DNA of 64,000 nucleotides, taken from assembly GCA_900095095.1 (NCBI GenBank), contig FMBT01000297.1, positions 186,001-250,000 on the forward strand, read 5' to 3'. Under the pieces are notes generated by a model, which did not search any database, had not been told where the DNA came from, and saw only the letters and a program-made list of their open reading frames with translations. Below are positions 22,522 to 35,039 of the stretch, piece by piece (the first letter of the stretch is position 1; the number at the start of each line of letters is the position of its first letter). Source of the DNA: Fragilariopsis cylindrus CCMP1102 (lineage: Eukaryota; Bacillariophyta; Bacillariophyceae; Bacillariales; Bacillariaceae). The position numbers were made by a program, and so were the translations under genes.

Positions 22522-22944
22522 TAGACGCAAAAAGCCCCAGCAGAAACGCAGTAGTATCAAAATAAATCATGAAGTAAGATATTTGGAAATGACTATGGCA
22601 ACTATAGGCAGTGATAGTGAACAAATAAAGGAAAAGAGGAAATACATTAAGCAACAACTCAAGTGTTACCAGAATTTTTTTATCTTGTTTAATCTTTAAA
22701 TATCGTCCCGTTAATAATATAGTGCTAAAGAAAAGAACCGACCAAAAAAGATCGTCTTCCAAGCAACTTAATTTGATCATTCACCGACAGCATGATCCTC
22801 AGCTTTAACTCCTCATGCTTGTCGATCAGCACTGATGGCCACCACTAGATACTTCGTCTTTTTATTACCATTATTACTATTACTATATGCGTGTTACAAA
22901 CTATTTTAGGAAAGAAACAACCCCGAAGTCTCTTTTCCATAACT
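22522..22944. other. Intergenic spacer between convergent genes
   Basis: It contains the 3' ends of the multicopper oxidase and the SDR-like gene. I see no gene or repeat. Confidence 0.4.
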
Positions 22945-25545
22945 TTATACTGACCACCAGGTACTGCCGTATGTGGCCCTCGCTTTTAATGCCATCAATG
23001 TTAAAGTAGTGCCTGCTACCATGGCGGCAGTATGACCTGATGACAGAAATTCAACAACGTAGTTTTTCTCCGATTGATCAACTGGAGCGATTTTCTCTGT
23101 GTAATGTTGTCCTATCTTGAGCCAATCGCCTATTGTAAGTTTACCATCTGTTGCTAGCCATTTATGAATAGCACGTTGACTCCAGTCATACAAATCATCC
23201 TGAAGATCCTCGTCATTAACTAATGCCGAGGAGATAATACTGCCAGTATTTGCTGTTTGAGACGATTTTGTCTGAAATAGACATTTGAAGAAATCATTAA
23301 CCCCACTATCTATCCAACCAAGAGGGAGTTCTATCGTCCGGATATTAGGATAGTCCCGAACAAATACTTGATGTTGAAGAACTCCAGCCAATTTCGCGTA
23401 AGCAAACTGATTGGGCAGATGTAGTAGCGCCGAGAAGAAGTTATCTTGATTTTGAAGTAATACGGACGCAGCAGGATTGCTTTTGGAAGGGTTGTCTATT
23501 TCAAGTAGTGATCCATCTACTGCTGTTGAGGCCGGATGTTGGAATTGAACCATTGTCCCAAATTTGCTTCGTTCCAATGATGGGAGTAGCTTTTGTGTCA
23601 TTAGAAAGGCCGAAATGTAATTACCAGCAAATATCATATCGTATCCTTGTACCGACGTCGATGTAATAGATTTGATATTATTGATGAGACTCTGACTACT
23701 TAGTGGCCATACCGGTAGACATAGATTACCAGTGTGAATAAGAAAGTCAATCTTGTGAAACTGTTCAACAATGGAATCAATTGACTTAGAGGCAGAATTC
23801 AAATCGTTACAATCGATCTCGGTTGATACAACGGTGGCACCTAATCGTTCGAAACGATCCGTCAGCTCTATTCCTAGATTCGATTTTATTTCTGACACGA
23901 CCACTATGATACCCGACATTGGATTTTCTCTATCTTTTACAGAATCATCGTACGTCTTAAAGAAACTGCGTGCCTGCTCTATCATAATATCGTGATTATA
24001 CGGTGTATCAATCATAGTTGCTATGAGTTTCGGCATCAAAAGTATGACAGGAATGATCAGAACAAGAATCATAAGTAGAAAACAAAATCTCGTTTGTTTT
24101 CCCTTGGTCGTCGTCATCTCTTCCAGTTGAGGAGATCGCTGCTTTGATAAAAATTCTTCAACAGTGGTTGCGATATCAGCGGTGGTAATTGCTTTTTGCT
24201 CATCATGTAGATCATCTTCTTTTTTGCCATCGTCACCACCATCATCATCATCACCATTGCTATCACGATTTCTATAATCATCATTATCATTGTCAGTTTC
24301 TTCTTCTCCTCCATCGGTCATCCTTTTATATGATTTGGGACTAGCAGTATAGATTTTAGTTAGTGCAAAATCTGTTGCTTGTTGAATATCAATTTTCGCC
24401 TTCGCTGCACAACCTTCCATAGCTTGGAGGTATAGACCATTACTTGGAGTAAAAGAAACCTGATATTCTTCTTCAGAATCTTTTTCCTTCCCCTGGACGT
24501 CCGATTCTGGGTCTGCTGCATGAAAACGAGATCCTTCATTATCCTCCACTTCATTCTTCTCCACTTCTTCTTCTTCTTGTGAGTCATCAAAACTTCCGGA
24601 AGACAATGATACTGTTGTGTTCATTAATTGTTGTTCGGCGATAGCTCGTTCCTCTACTTTTTGATCGTGAATGTTTTTATCTAGAATTTTCATCTCTCGA
24701 TCCAATTCCTTTTCGTCCTCATCACTAGGATGGTCTTCTTTTTCTTCGTGCTTACTACTCTGGCAGTCATCGTCGTCGTCGTCAGTAAAAATGTAGGCAG
24801 CAGCAGCAGCATCTTCTTTCTCTTTCGTCTCCTTATTTTTATCCATTCGTGGATCAGTGCTAATAAGACCATCAGTGGTTGAGGCTGTAGATGGAGTCGC
24901 AGGGAAATAATAATCGTCGTTCCTTTGTGGAGTAGCAACGTCAACATTTGATATGTCAACTAAATCTGCTACTGATTTTTTCCCTGCTGCTTCGTTCAAA
25001 GCTACTAATTGTTCTTTAACGGCTTTTGTGGATGATATATTGGTCGGTGGTGACACATCACCATCACCATCATCCTTCTTGCTACTACTGTGCTTCTTGT
25101 GCTTGTGACGATTCTTGTAGCGGAACAATTTCTTTAAGGAAATATTAATTTTCTTTTTCTTTCCTTTCTCGTTGATGTTCGTATTATTCGTACTCGTACT
25201 CGTACTCGTACTCGTACTACTCTTTTCGAACAATCCAAGTTTTCCAAAACGTGCAGTAGTAGTAGTAGTAGTAGTAGTAGAAGGTATCGTTCGATCTTTG
25301 TAGTTGTTGGTATGACTGCTGCTGCTGCTGCTGTTGTTGTTCGTCGTCGTCGTCGTCATAAATTGTGGTTGAAAACTGGTAGGCAAAACAATCGTAGATG
25401 CGAACAATTTATTCCTGTTCTTTAGAAATACTATCTTTCTTCTTTTATTGATACCCAGTTTCAATAATTGTTTTCCTCCTCGTAGTATTACATTATTATT
25501 TATATCTATTGTTCGACGATGACGATTGTTCAAACAGGTAACCAT
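22945..25545 (-). CDS. Membrane SDR-fold protein, probably non-catalytic
   Basis: 866 residues in a single exon. The first 480 or so are Ser/Thr-, Asp/Glu- and Lys-rich and look disordered, with (TS)n and poly-Asp runs. A membrane span, FCFLLMILVLIIPVILLMPKLIA, follows. The C-terminal part resembles a short-chain dehydrogenase: GIIVVVSEIKSNLGIELTDRF, GATVVSTEIDCND, IDFLIHTGN, ISAFLMTQKLLPSLE and FAYAKLAGVLQHQVF. The Gly-rich TGxxxGxG loop is degraded, and Phe occupies the place of the catalytic Tyr in YxxxK (F-A-Y-A-K), so dehydrogenase activity is doubtful. A second hydrophobic segment lies near the C-terminus (about 842-856). It may be a pseudoenzyme or scaffold in an internal membrane. Confidence 0.6.
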   Translation of the reverse strand: MVTCLNNRHRRTIDINNNVILRGGKQLLKLGINKRRKIVFLKNRNKLFASTIVLPTSFQPQFMTTTTTNNNSSSSSSHTNNYKDRTIPSTTTTTTTTARFGKLGLFEKSSTSTSTSTSTNNTNINEKGKKKKINISLKKLFRYKNRHKHKKHSSSKKDDGDGDVSPPTNISSTKAVKEQLVALNEAAGKKSVADLVDISNVDVATPQRNDDYYFPATPSTASTTDGLISTDPRMDKNKETKEKEDAAAAAYIFTDDDDDDCQSSKHEEKEDHPSDEDEKELDREMKILDKNIHDQKVEERAIAEQQLMNTTVSLSSGSFDDSQEEEEVEKNEVEDNEGSRFHAADPESDVQGKEKDSEEEYQVSFTPSNGLYLQAMEGCAAKAKIDIQQATDFALTKIYTASPKSYKRMTDGGEEETDNDNDDYRNRDSNGDDDDGGDDGKKEDDLHDEQKAITTADIATTVEEFLSKQRSPQLEEMTTTKGKQTRFCFLLMILVLIIPVILLMPKLIATMIDTPYNHDIMIEQARSFFKTYDDSVKDRENPMSGIIVVVSEIKSNLGIELTDRFERLGATVVSTEIDCNDLNSASKSIDSIVEQFHKIDFLIHTGNLCLPVWPLSSQSLINNIKSITSTSVQGYDMIFAGNYISAFLMTQKLLPSLERSKFGTMVQFQHPASTAVDGSLLEIDNPSKSNPAASVLLQNQDNFFSALLHLPNQFAYAKLAGVLQHQVFVRDYPNIRTIELPLGWIDSGVNDFFKCLFQTKSSQTANTGSIISSALVNDEDLQDDLYDWSQRAIHKWLATDGKLTIGDWLKIGQHYTEKIAPVDQSEKNYVVEFLSSGHTAAMVAGTTLTLMALKARATYGSTWWSV

Positions 25546-26434
25546 TCTTGTTTTGTTTGTTTCACTTGATTTCTTTTATTTTATTTATCTATCTTCTTCT
25601 CGCTAATACTGTAGCTTTGTTATAATATTCTGTATTGAACGAAGATGAATATGCTGAAATAATGATGTTGATTACAGTATTTGCTACAGTATCTTTCTCG
25701 CCGCCAAGTTGTCGCGGTAAGTTAGAGGATAATGATGGCCTGAGAAAGAATAAAAGAAATGAGAAAAGTGATATTTTTGCCTCGCCAAAAAACGGCTAAA
25801 AAAGACAGGACAGATTCAAAATTTGACTCGCTCGACTCTTCATGCGTGCCGCGCGCATGTTGAGAAAATAGAGAACAAAAGCAAGGTTGAATAATTTTCT
25901 TAAACAAAGGAAGCTAAAGCAAATAATAAGGTAAATAAATGGTTCGCAACTACTTCAAGTAACTCTACTGTATGTTGATGATCGATGGATTGAAGAATGA
26001 TGAGTGATGTTGTGGCGCCATGAGTCGATGGTGCACTCTTACTTATTAGAACCCTATTCAATACGCAAAAGGACACGACCACAGCAGTTGATCATCTATT
26101 TTCAATTAGTCTATTGGAATCAACTCCCATTCTCAGTGTCTTATCAACATCTTCTGTTTTCCAATTCGTAGTTTCTACTCATCAGTCGAAAGTCGTTGTA
26201 GTCGTGTACGAGAGAGGGCCTTGCCGTTCTGGGCCTGGACTTTACGAACTTTTATTAGCTACTAGTACAACAAAGCACTATATCAATTCTATCGCCGCCA
26301 CGATACATTTGGTAAAGACGACGATAGAATCGTAACAACCGATCCGTCACGACATCCACAACACACTTGTTGGTCATTCATTCCTATTCAGTCACGTCAC
26401 GTCATATCACATCATCACCTTCACAATCACAATC
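25546..26434. promoter_or_regulatory. Divergent intergenic region
   Basis: This 889-bp spacer lies between the SDR-like gene (minus) and the disordered-protein gene (plus). It contains short direct cacgtcacgtcatatcacatca repeats just before the plus-strand ATG (about 26393-26415). No coding signal was seen. Confidence 0.4.
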
Positions 26435-27291
26435 ATGATCCGTACTCGAAAACGTGACGACGATTCTGTTTCTCAGTATAACAGTAGTTCTGTCAACAGT
26501 AGTGACGCTCAAGAAACTAACATGACCGGGAGCGGTGCCGCATCGTCCAATACGTCATTGACGACAGGAGGATCTCGCTCGTCGTCGTCAACAACTTGTT
26601 CTACTAAATGCATTAGGAAAGAACACCAAAAACAACAACAGCCACAAAAGAGAAAAGAAGAACACCACCACCAACAACAACAACAACAACAAAGATCACG
26701 TAAACGCCGTCGCAAATCATTAACTGATGCACTCCAATCTATTAGTTTGGATCAGAATCATCATCAACAGCATCATCATCCAACATCTTCACGTGGTGAT
26801 AGTGATTATCGAGACTTAAATGTTCAAGAACAAACATTGAAAATGAAATCATTTCCGTTCAGTCAGAATGATGATAATAATAATAATGGTGGTGTTGCTA
26901 CTAATACTACTATTAGAACTTATGAAAGTAATATTAATATCAATATTGATCACAATAATCCACCGCATCATCAACAATCATACTATGATGTTCATCAATA
27001 TCCGTTGTTGAATCATGGGAACGATCAAGAAGGGAATTTAGTAACAACAACGACAACAACAAAAACAACAACGACTGATCGAGAGAAACGAATGGGACTC
27101 ATTGCTACTGGTAGTGATGGAGACATTTATTATGACGACGATGATGATGACGACGATAATTCACAATTAACATCTTCGAGTGAAGAGAACAATAGAAATA
27201 ATAATAGAGGAGGACAATGTCAGAACTCGTATGAATGTATGGTTGATGATGATGACGATAATGATGACATCGATAACATAAATGACGATGG

Positions 27292-27324
<33 letters not shown>

Positions 27325-28201
27325 TAGTCAAAGCAACAAGAAGAATCCTAGGACTGATCTAGAAGAAGCACAACGGAAGGTCATGCTGGAACTTGTACTC
27401 GGGAAGAATCATCCTAAGGTAACTAGAAAAAAGGGAAAAGGATCTGCAATTCGCGATGACGGTACACCGAGTGCAATTATTATTCCTCCAGCGACGATGA
27501 CCACGACGACAACGACGACGACAGTAGCTCCATATATAACCAAAGCCACATCCCCTAAAATCAAAGAGACGTTAATATCAACAGAAGATGAGGAATATAA
27601 GGATCCAGTAGATCGTAAAATTGAAGAACTATTACGACAATCGTTAAAGAATATTAAACGTGGATCTCATCCACTCCAGTTACCAACAAAAATTTCATAC
27701 GATGATAATGATGAGTTGACCACGACGACACAGTGGAAGACACAAGACGATATGGCAATCGATCCTGAAATTTATTCACGTCGAGGGTTGAGTACATCCT
27801 CGATGTCATCGTCTTCGCATTCTAACATGATCATGACAACAGCAACTGGGATGACGGATGATTTGGATTTGAATTTGAATTTGAATAATAATTCAGATAC
27901 AATTTCGAATATTCAGCATAGTAATAATATGAGGACTACTAATGGTTTTGCTTCATCTGTACCGTCACCATTCCTTCAAATGCAGGCGCAGCAACAACAA
28001 CAGCAGCAGCAAGTACGACAAAGAAGCAATTCCTTAAATGGTATGGAGTCAGATCCTGTTATGTCATATACCGGGCAGGTCCCTCCAATACCTGACTTTC
28101 AATCCTTTCGTAATTATCATAATCAGTCGAGTACAACGTCTATGGGTACAAGCATTCAGTCCGAGTCTACCGGTATGGAAATGGATGGGGTGAACGAATG
28201 A
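26435..28201 (+). CDS. Intrinsically disordered protein, function unknown
   Basis: 588 residues in a single exon with no recognised domain. It has Ser-, His/Gln-, Asn-, Thr- and Asp-rich stretches; the poly-Asp run at about 287-297 is the longest. A KRRRKSLTDALQSI basic patch (about 90-103) could be a nuclear signal. Two charged helical patches look more conserved: RTDLEEAQRKVMLELVLGKN (about 309-328) and DPVDRKIEELLRQSLKNIKR (about 392-411). They may mediate binding. Regular codon use and the uninterrupted frame support a real gene. It could be a transcription-related protein, but nothing in the sequence settles it. Confidence 0.6.
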
Positions 28202-29499
28202 ATCGATGAGCGGGTTAATCAATGAATCAAATCAAATTAAAGCAAAGCAAAGCAAATCAATACAGACTTTGAAGATCGATTATTTTGCTCCTACTGCATA
28301 AGTAAAACGCATGCAATGTAGACATACAGCGAGGAATCGAATTAATAAAGCATTCGTGATTCTTGAGTACTAAGTACTATCAATATTCAATTGAGTTCTC
28401 TTTTCTACTCGATTGACGTCCTTTTCTATTTTAAAGGAGTAAAACGTTTTGGTCGGAAGGTGATATTTGGACATTTGTCTGGTTATATATGATCATGATA
28501 TTTTTCCTGCCGGCATTTGATTTGATTCATGTGGAAATGGTCAAAAAGAGGAAGATGTTACTTTTCGGCTCAGCATCATCCACGCATTCCTACTAATATA
28601 CAATTTAAAGCTATTATACAATTAATAAATAAATTACAATAAGTTAGTTGGATGATACTTGACATATAGTCCATTATTGATTTGTTTTGTTTCTTCAATT
28701 TTGCTATTCATTCTGTCCATTTGTTCTATCTTAATCGCTAGGAACGTGACACATTTATGAGTAGTCTCTTCGGATGTGACATTTTGTAGCCACTATTGAT
28801 AATACACCCATTTGAAGCCATCATTTAAAAATAAAAAAAACGGATCGAGTCGAGCCGAGTCCTTGATCACCCTCATTGTTGGAGCGATTCGATCATGATT
28901 GGTTGATATTTGCACAACACATTAGATCTAGCTTTTGAGATCGGCCTTCGAGTCTTCTTCAATTATGCCAAGCAAAGTAGGCACACCTAAAAACCTACAA
29001 CGGTTATTGGACCCATAAAATCGTAGTCTGCTATCATAGCTACTAGTAACATTACATCTTATTTTCCTCTTCTTCTACACCAACGTACTTGTCTTTATCA
29101 CCCTCACTTCAGAACACGCATCCAATATATACATGTACGGCATATGCCATATTTCAAGATAGGCCCGTCCGATCCGATGTCATTTCGATTCCATACTGGT
29201 AGTCATTGCGCCTGGACTTGAGCCCAATTTGGTTCTTCTGGAGGATCATTAGATGGTCCGTCCGGGTCATCCTCTAGCTAGATATAACGAATCCAATTGG
29301 AGAATGCAGCGGGGACATCTAATATCGAGGATATGACATCGAAGACTGGCTATTACTAATCCACGAATCAAATTATTAGATTGTTACATAATATTTAAGA
29401 TTTCAGACATATAAATAGATATAGATACTCATTGAAATGCCGTGTGGTATGACACTGAAGACTGGCTAAGCTCTACGGACAAAAAAATGAAAACCTTTC
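28202..29499. other. Intergenic region
   Basis: About 1.3 kb after the disordered-protein gene with no coding frame of credible composition. It begins with short aagcaaagcaaatcaa repeats (28240-28262), probably in the 3' UTR. Confidence 0.4.
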
Positions 29500-29707
29500 C
29501 TCGGTCTTTGTGTCTTTGTGATGCATGATAAGACATTTTTTATAACCGTTGACCTCTTTTTCTCGGTCTTGGTATGTCTTGATGATGTATGATAAGACAT
29601 TTTTTATAACCGTTGACCTCTTTTTCTCGGTCTTTGTATGTCTTTCGTGATGTGATAAGACATTTTTTATAACCGTTGACCCTTTTTCTCGGTCTTTGTA
29701 TGTCTTT
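29500..29707. repeat. Minisatellite of about 63 bp, three units
   Basis: Units contain gataagacattttttataac followed by cgttgacc, a T run and ctcggtcttYgtatgtctt. They start near 29520, 29583 and 29646, with a partial unit before them. The minus-strand frame stays open across the array but has no gene-like features. Confidence 0.85.
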
Positions 29708-29904
29708 ATGCACATAAAGTCAGTTGTATCGAGAGTGACTTTAAAGTCTGAGTTTTCGATTGAACCAAATTCTTCATACCGGTATCAACACTTATGAAAC
29801 GAACGTTTAACAAGCAATAGTGTAGATAGTCCTACAGGAGTTAAATGTTTTGATTTATGTTCTTTCAAAGGCTTTATTAATTTTGAAATTTAAAACAATG
29901 ATAT

Positions 29905-30303
29905 CGTAAAAATACAAAAAGAAATACCGTAATTTTAAATGGGACACTAGTTGATTGATCTTGCCATGATTGGCTACATATATCTTATAATGTCTTTTAT
30001 ATAGATAAATATAAATCTTAAAAAGCAAGGGTTATATAATATAATAAGTATAAAATCGAATGAGTGGTCATTAATGTCCTCTGGATGCTTTTTCCTTGTT
30101 AAGTAAAAAAACGTAAGAATACAAAAACAAATACCGTTATTTTGAATGGGACACTAATTGATTGATCTTGCCATGATTGGATAGATATATCTTATAATGT
30201 CTTTTATTTAAATAAATATAAATCTTAAAAAGCAAGGCTTATATAATATTTAAGGTATAAAATCGAATGAGTGGTCATTAATGTCCTCTTGATACTTTTT
30301 CCT
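29905..30303. repeat. Tandem duplication of about 200 bp
   Basis: Copy 1 (29905-30098) and copy 2 (30112-30303) share cgtaaRaatacaaaaaSaaat, gggacactaRttgattgatc, tataaatcttaaaaagcaag and gagtggtcattaatgtcctc in order, with scattered substitutions. It ends 290 bp before the wall-protein start codon, so it may lie in the promoter. Confidence 0.85.
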
Positions 30304-30592
30304 CTCATTATAGACGCGCCTAAACACGCCCTTCGCATTATTAGATCTCATAGAGGTTAATTAATTGTCGTCTCGTTTTTCGCATGCCTCTACACATTTT
30401 ATTTTTTATCGGAATTATTGGAACAAACAAAATAAATGATTATGTGATGGGTTTTTTGACTCTCACTACCTTGTATCGTTTTCAGTTCATTTTGCATGAT
30501 TTCACAATTGCAACACAAAATTCAATTCAGATCAACACAAATTGAACATAACTACTTTATACGAACTGCGATTGTCGAAAAAATATTCGAAG

Positions 30593-32335
30593 ATGAGCAG
30601 CAATTACGTTACTTCTCGGTGCTTTCGTCAGATTGCTATCTTTTTCTCAGTTGTTTACATTATCTCTGTTCTACAAACGACGGAGAGTATTGCTCTTCGT
30701 GGTCGCAATATCGATCTAACGGCAACAGATTATATTGAAACAGACACCAGACAGCTCAGTCCTCTTACCGATGATTCAGGATCAAAAGGCGGAAAGGCTT
30801 ATTACGTAGATGGTTACTATTCAGGATCAAAAGGCGGAAAGGCAGGATCGAAAGGCGGAAAGGCTTATTACGTAGATGGCTACTATGCAGGATCAAAAGG
30901 TGGAAAGGCAGGACCAGAGGGGTCCAAGGGAGGAAAATCTGGATGCGTGAAGATTGGTAATGACAGCGGTAAGAGTGGCGGTAAGAGTGGCGGTAAGAGT
31001 GGCGGTAAGAGTGGAGGTAAGAGTGGCGGAAAAAGTGGAGGTAAGAGTGGCGGAAAAAGTGGAGGTAAGAGTGGCGGAAAAAGTGGAGGCAAGAGTGGCG
31101 GAAAAAGTGGAGGCAAGAGTGGCGGAAAAAGTGGAGGCAAGAGTGGCGGAAAAAGTGGAGGAAAAAGTGGAGGCAAGAGTGGCGGAAAAAGTGGTGATAC
31201 CTCCTCGAAAGGATCGAAAAGTGGTTATTATGGATCGAAAGATGGTTACTATCAGAGTTCCTCGAAAGGGTCCAAGACAGGTGGTTATTATGAGTCTTCT
31301 TCGAAAGGGTCCAAGACACATGCTCCTGCAGTCAACCAGTATGATGACGATGATGATGGTTTTGATGGCTGTGAAGAAGAATATACTGCGTCTCCTTCGC
31401 CTAGCAGTAGTTCTTCTGGAAGTTCCAGTTCGTCGACTTCCAGTTCGTCGAGTTCCAGTTCTTCGAGTTCCAGTTCCAGTATCACGATTCAAGCAGACTC
31501 GCCAACTGATTCTCCTACCAAATCGTCTTCGTCCCCGCCGACTGCATCGCCTACTGCATCACCTACTGCATCGCCTACTGTATCGCCTACTATATCGCCT
31601 ACAGTATCAGTAACGTTAGAAACTGGGTCAAAACTACCCAAAGCAAGTGAATCTCCATCTGGCGAACGTTCTCACACACCTTCTAGTAGTACTTCACCTA
31701 GTAGTAGTTCTTCTGGAACTTCCAGTTCATCGAGTTCCAGTTCTGGGACCTCAACTGTATCACCTACTGTATCACCTACGGCATCGCCTACTGCATCGCC
31801 TACTGCATCACCTACTGCATCACCTACGGCATCGCCTACTGCATCGCCTACGGCATCGCCTACTGTATCGCCTACTGCATCGCCTACGGCATCGCCTACG
31901 GCATCGCCTACGGCATCGCCTACGGCATCGCCTACTGCATCGCCTACTGCATCGCCTACTGTATCCCCCAGTTCGAAACCGAGTTCAGTACCAAGCATTC
32001 AACCAAGTAAAAGAGAAAGTAACGAACCAACTATAACGCAACCGGTAGGACAACCGACGGGCTTCTATGGTCCAGGTCCTACACCAGGAGGTTCTGGTCC
32101 ACCAGGAGGCTCTGGTCCACCAGGAGGTTTTGGTCCACCGCCAGGTTTTGGTCCACCAGAAGGTTTTGGTCCACCAGAAGGTATTCCACCAGGAGGCATT
32201 CCACCAGGAGGCATTCCACCAGGAGGCATTCCACCAGGAGGCATCCCACCAGGAGGCATTCCACCAGGAGGCATCCCACCAGGAGGCATCCCACCAGGAG
32301 GCATCCCACCATCAGGTTCTGGTCCAACAGTCTAA
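30593..32335 (+). CDS. Silaffin-like Lys/Gly/Ser wall protein with SPT and GPPGG repeats
   Basis: 580 residues from ATG 30593; an upstream in-frame TTG is ignored. A signal peptide (IAIFFSVVYIISVLQTTESIA) is followed by blocks. These are GSKGGKA and YYVDGYY units (about 60-115), about 17 units of KSGG (about 123-200), SKGSKSGYYGSK and SSSKGSKTGGYY (about 203-236), an acidic patch, poly-Ser with SPT, a long SPTASPTA tract, and a collagen-like end of SGPPGG, FGPPEG and IPPGG units. Known: silaffins and related diatom silica proteins are secreted, with clustered Ser, Lys, Gly and Tyr (SGSKGSK) whose Lys are modified and Ser phosphorylated. SPT tracts are typical O-glycosylated diatom wall sequence. 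A role in the cell wall or silica deposition is inferred. The gene is intronless. Confidence 0.7.
   Translation: MSSNYVTSRCFRQIAIFFSVVYIISVLQTTESIALRGRNIDLTATDYIETDTRQLSPLTDDSGSKGGKAYYVDGYYSGSKGGKAGSKGGKAYYVDGYYAGSKGGKAGPEGSKGGKSGCVKIGNDSGKSGGKSGGKSGGKSGGKSGGKSGGKSGGKSGGKSGGKSGGKSGGKSGGKSGGKSGGKSGGKSGGKSGGKSGGKSGDTSSKGSKSGYYGSKDGYYQSSSKGSKTGGYYESSSKGSKTHAPAVNQYDDDDDGFDGCEEEYTASPSPSSSSSGSSSSSTSSSSSSSSSSSSSSITIQADSPTDSPTKSSSSPPTASPTASPTASPTVSPTISPTVSVTLETGSKLPKASESPSGERSHTPSSSTSPSSSSSGTSSSSSSSSGTSTVSPTVSPTASPTASPTASPTASPTASPTASPTASPTVSPTASPTASPTASPTASPTASPTASPTASPTVSPSSKPSSVPSIQPSKRESNEPTITQPVGQPTGFYGPGPTPGGSGPPGGSGPPGGFGPPPGFGPPEGFGPPEGIPPGGIPPGGIPPGGIPPGGIPPGGIPPGGIPPGGIPPGGIPPSGSGPTV
30964..31190 (+). 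repeat. 12-bp coding repeat (GGKS units)
   Basis: About 17 consecutive ggYggNaaRagt units encode the KSGG tract of the wall protein. Higher-order pairs (gtaagagtggcggaaaaagt) show expansion by duplication of 24-bp pairs. Confidence 0.85.
31750..31965 (+). repeat. 12-bp coding repeat (SPTA units)
   Basis: About 18 units of tcRcctacNgca encode the SPTASPT tract. Occasional Val replaces Ala (gta for gca). Confidence 0.85.
32181..32310 (+). repeat. 15-bp coding repeat (IPPGG units)
   Basis: About eight units of ccaccaggaggcatY encode IPPGG near the C-terminus of the wall protein. They follow the less regular GPPGG/GPPEG units that begin at about 32095. Confidence 0.85.
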
Positions 32336-32918
32336 CAACCGGTATTACAGTTGGATTAGTAACTTATCCAACAGAACCAGATGGCGCTACCGCGATGCAC
32401 ATGGATACAGATGGCCCATCATCATCTAATCATATCGACGAAGGGGGGATAGAAAAGAAGGAAAAAAGAACAACAACGAATAATTTATCTATCTGATACA
32501 ATTATTTTTTCGAAGCAAGGAAGTTTACATTTACAAGCACAGATACATATACATATACATAACTCATACATATAGGACACATAGATAAGCATAGCTATAC
32601 GCTAGAGCTATAATAAATATAATAACAATATATTATAATATTAAAAAATAATAACCATAACAATAAATCAGTATCACATACCTGCCTAGCTAGCTAGCCA
32701 GCTTATTTATAAAATACATACATACGAATGATTATATCTACATTGTAGCGGCATGCATACCGTGAATAATGATGCTTATTTCTCGTCAATCGAGGTACAC
32801 GTAGAATCTCCTCGCTCATAGGTACATTTATCTCATGGAATAATAATCATTACTATAATTTCTTTCTTACGTTTTACGTTGACGATGAATGTGATATGAC
32901 ATGCCATGCTATACTATA
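32336..32918. other. Intergenic region between convergent genes
   Basis: It contains the 3' ends of the wall-protein and Nudix genes. It is AT-rich with acatacatac-type simple repeats around 32540-32575. No gene was seen. Confidence 0.4.
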
Positions 32919-34799
<1,881 letters not shown>

Positions 34800-35039
34800 T
34801 TATTTCAAATATACTAAAAACGAAATTCGTCTTCGATCCATCAAATTAAAAATTGGACGAAACAATGAGTTTTCCTGCTCCCCCACCGTATCTACGACTA
34901 GGTCGACTAAACCATAACGAGTTTATAAGCTTTAAAAATAACATTCACCTAATTTGTTTCTTTTTCTAACGCATTATTTATTTACACTCTACTGATGTCT
35001 ACAATTAATATTAGTCTGTTATTATTAATGACTTGCTAG

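Noticed and set aside
29473-29715. Minus-strand open frame with repeated KNVLS units
   Set aside because: It is only the translation of a 63-bp minisatellite, with no other gene feature.
29500-30303. Possible CRISPR-like array
   Set aside because: Repeats are adjacent or near-adjacent long duplications without unique spacers, in a eukaryotic context.
30765-32327. Open frames in five other phases across the wall-protein gene
   Set aside because: Short-period repeats keep every frame open. Only the plus frame with a signal peptide and diatom-type SPT, KSGG and IPPGG units is credible.
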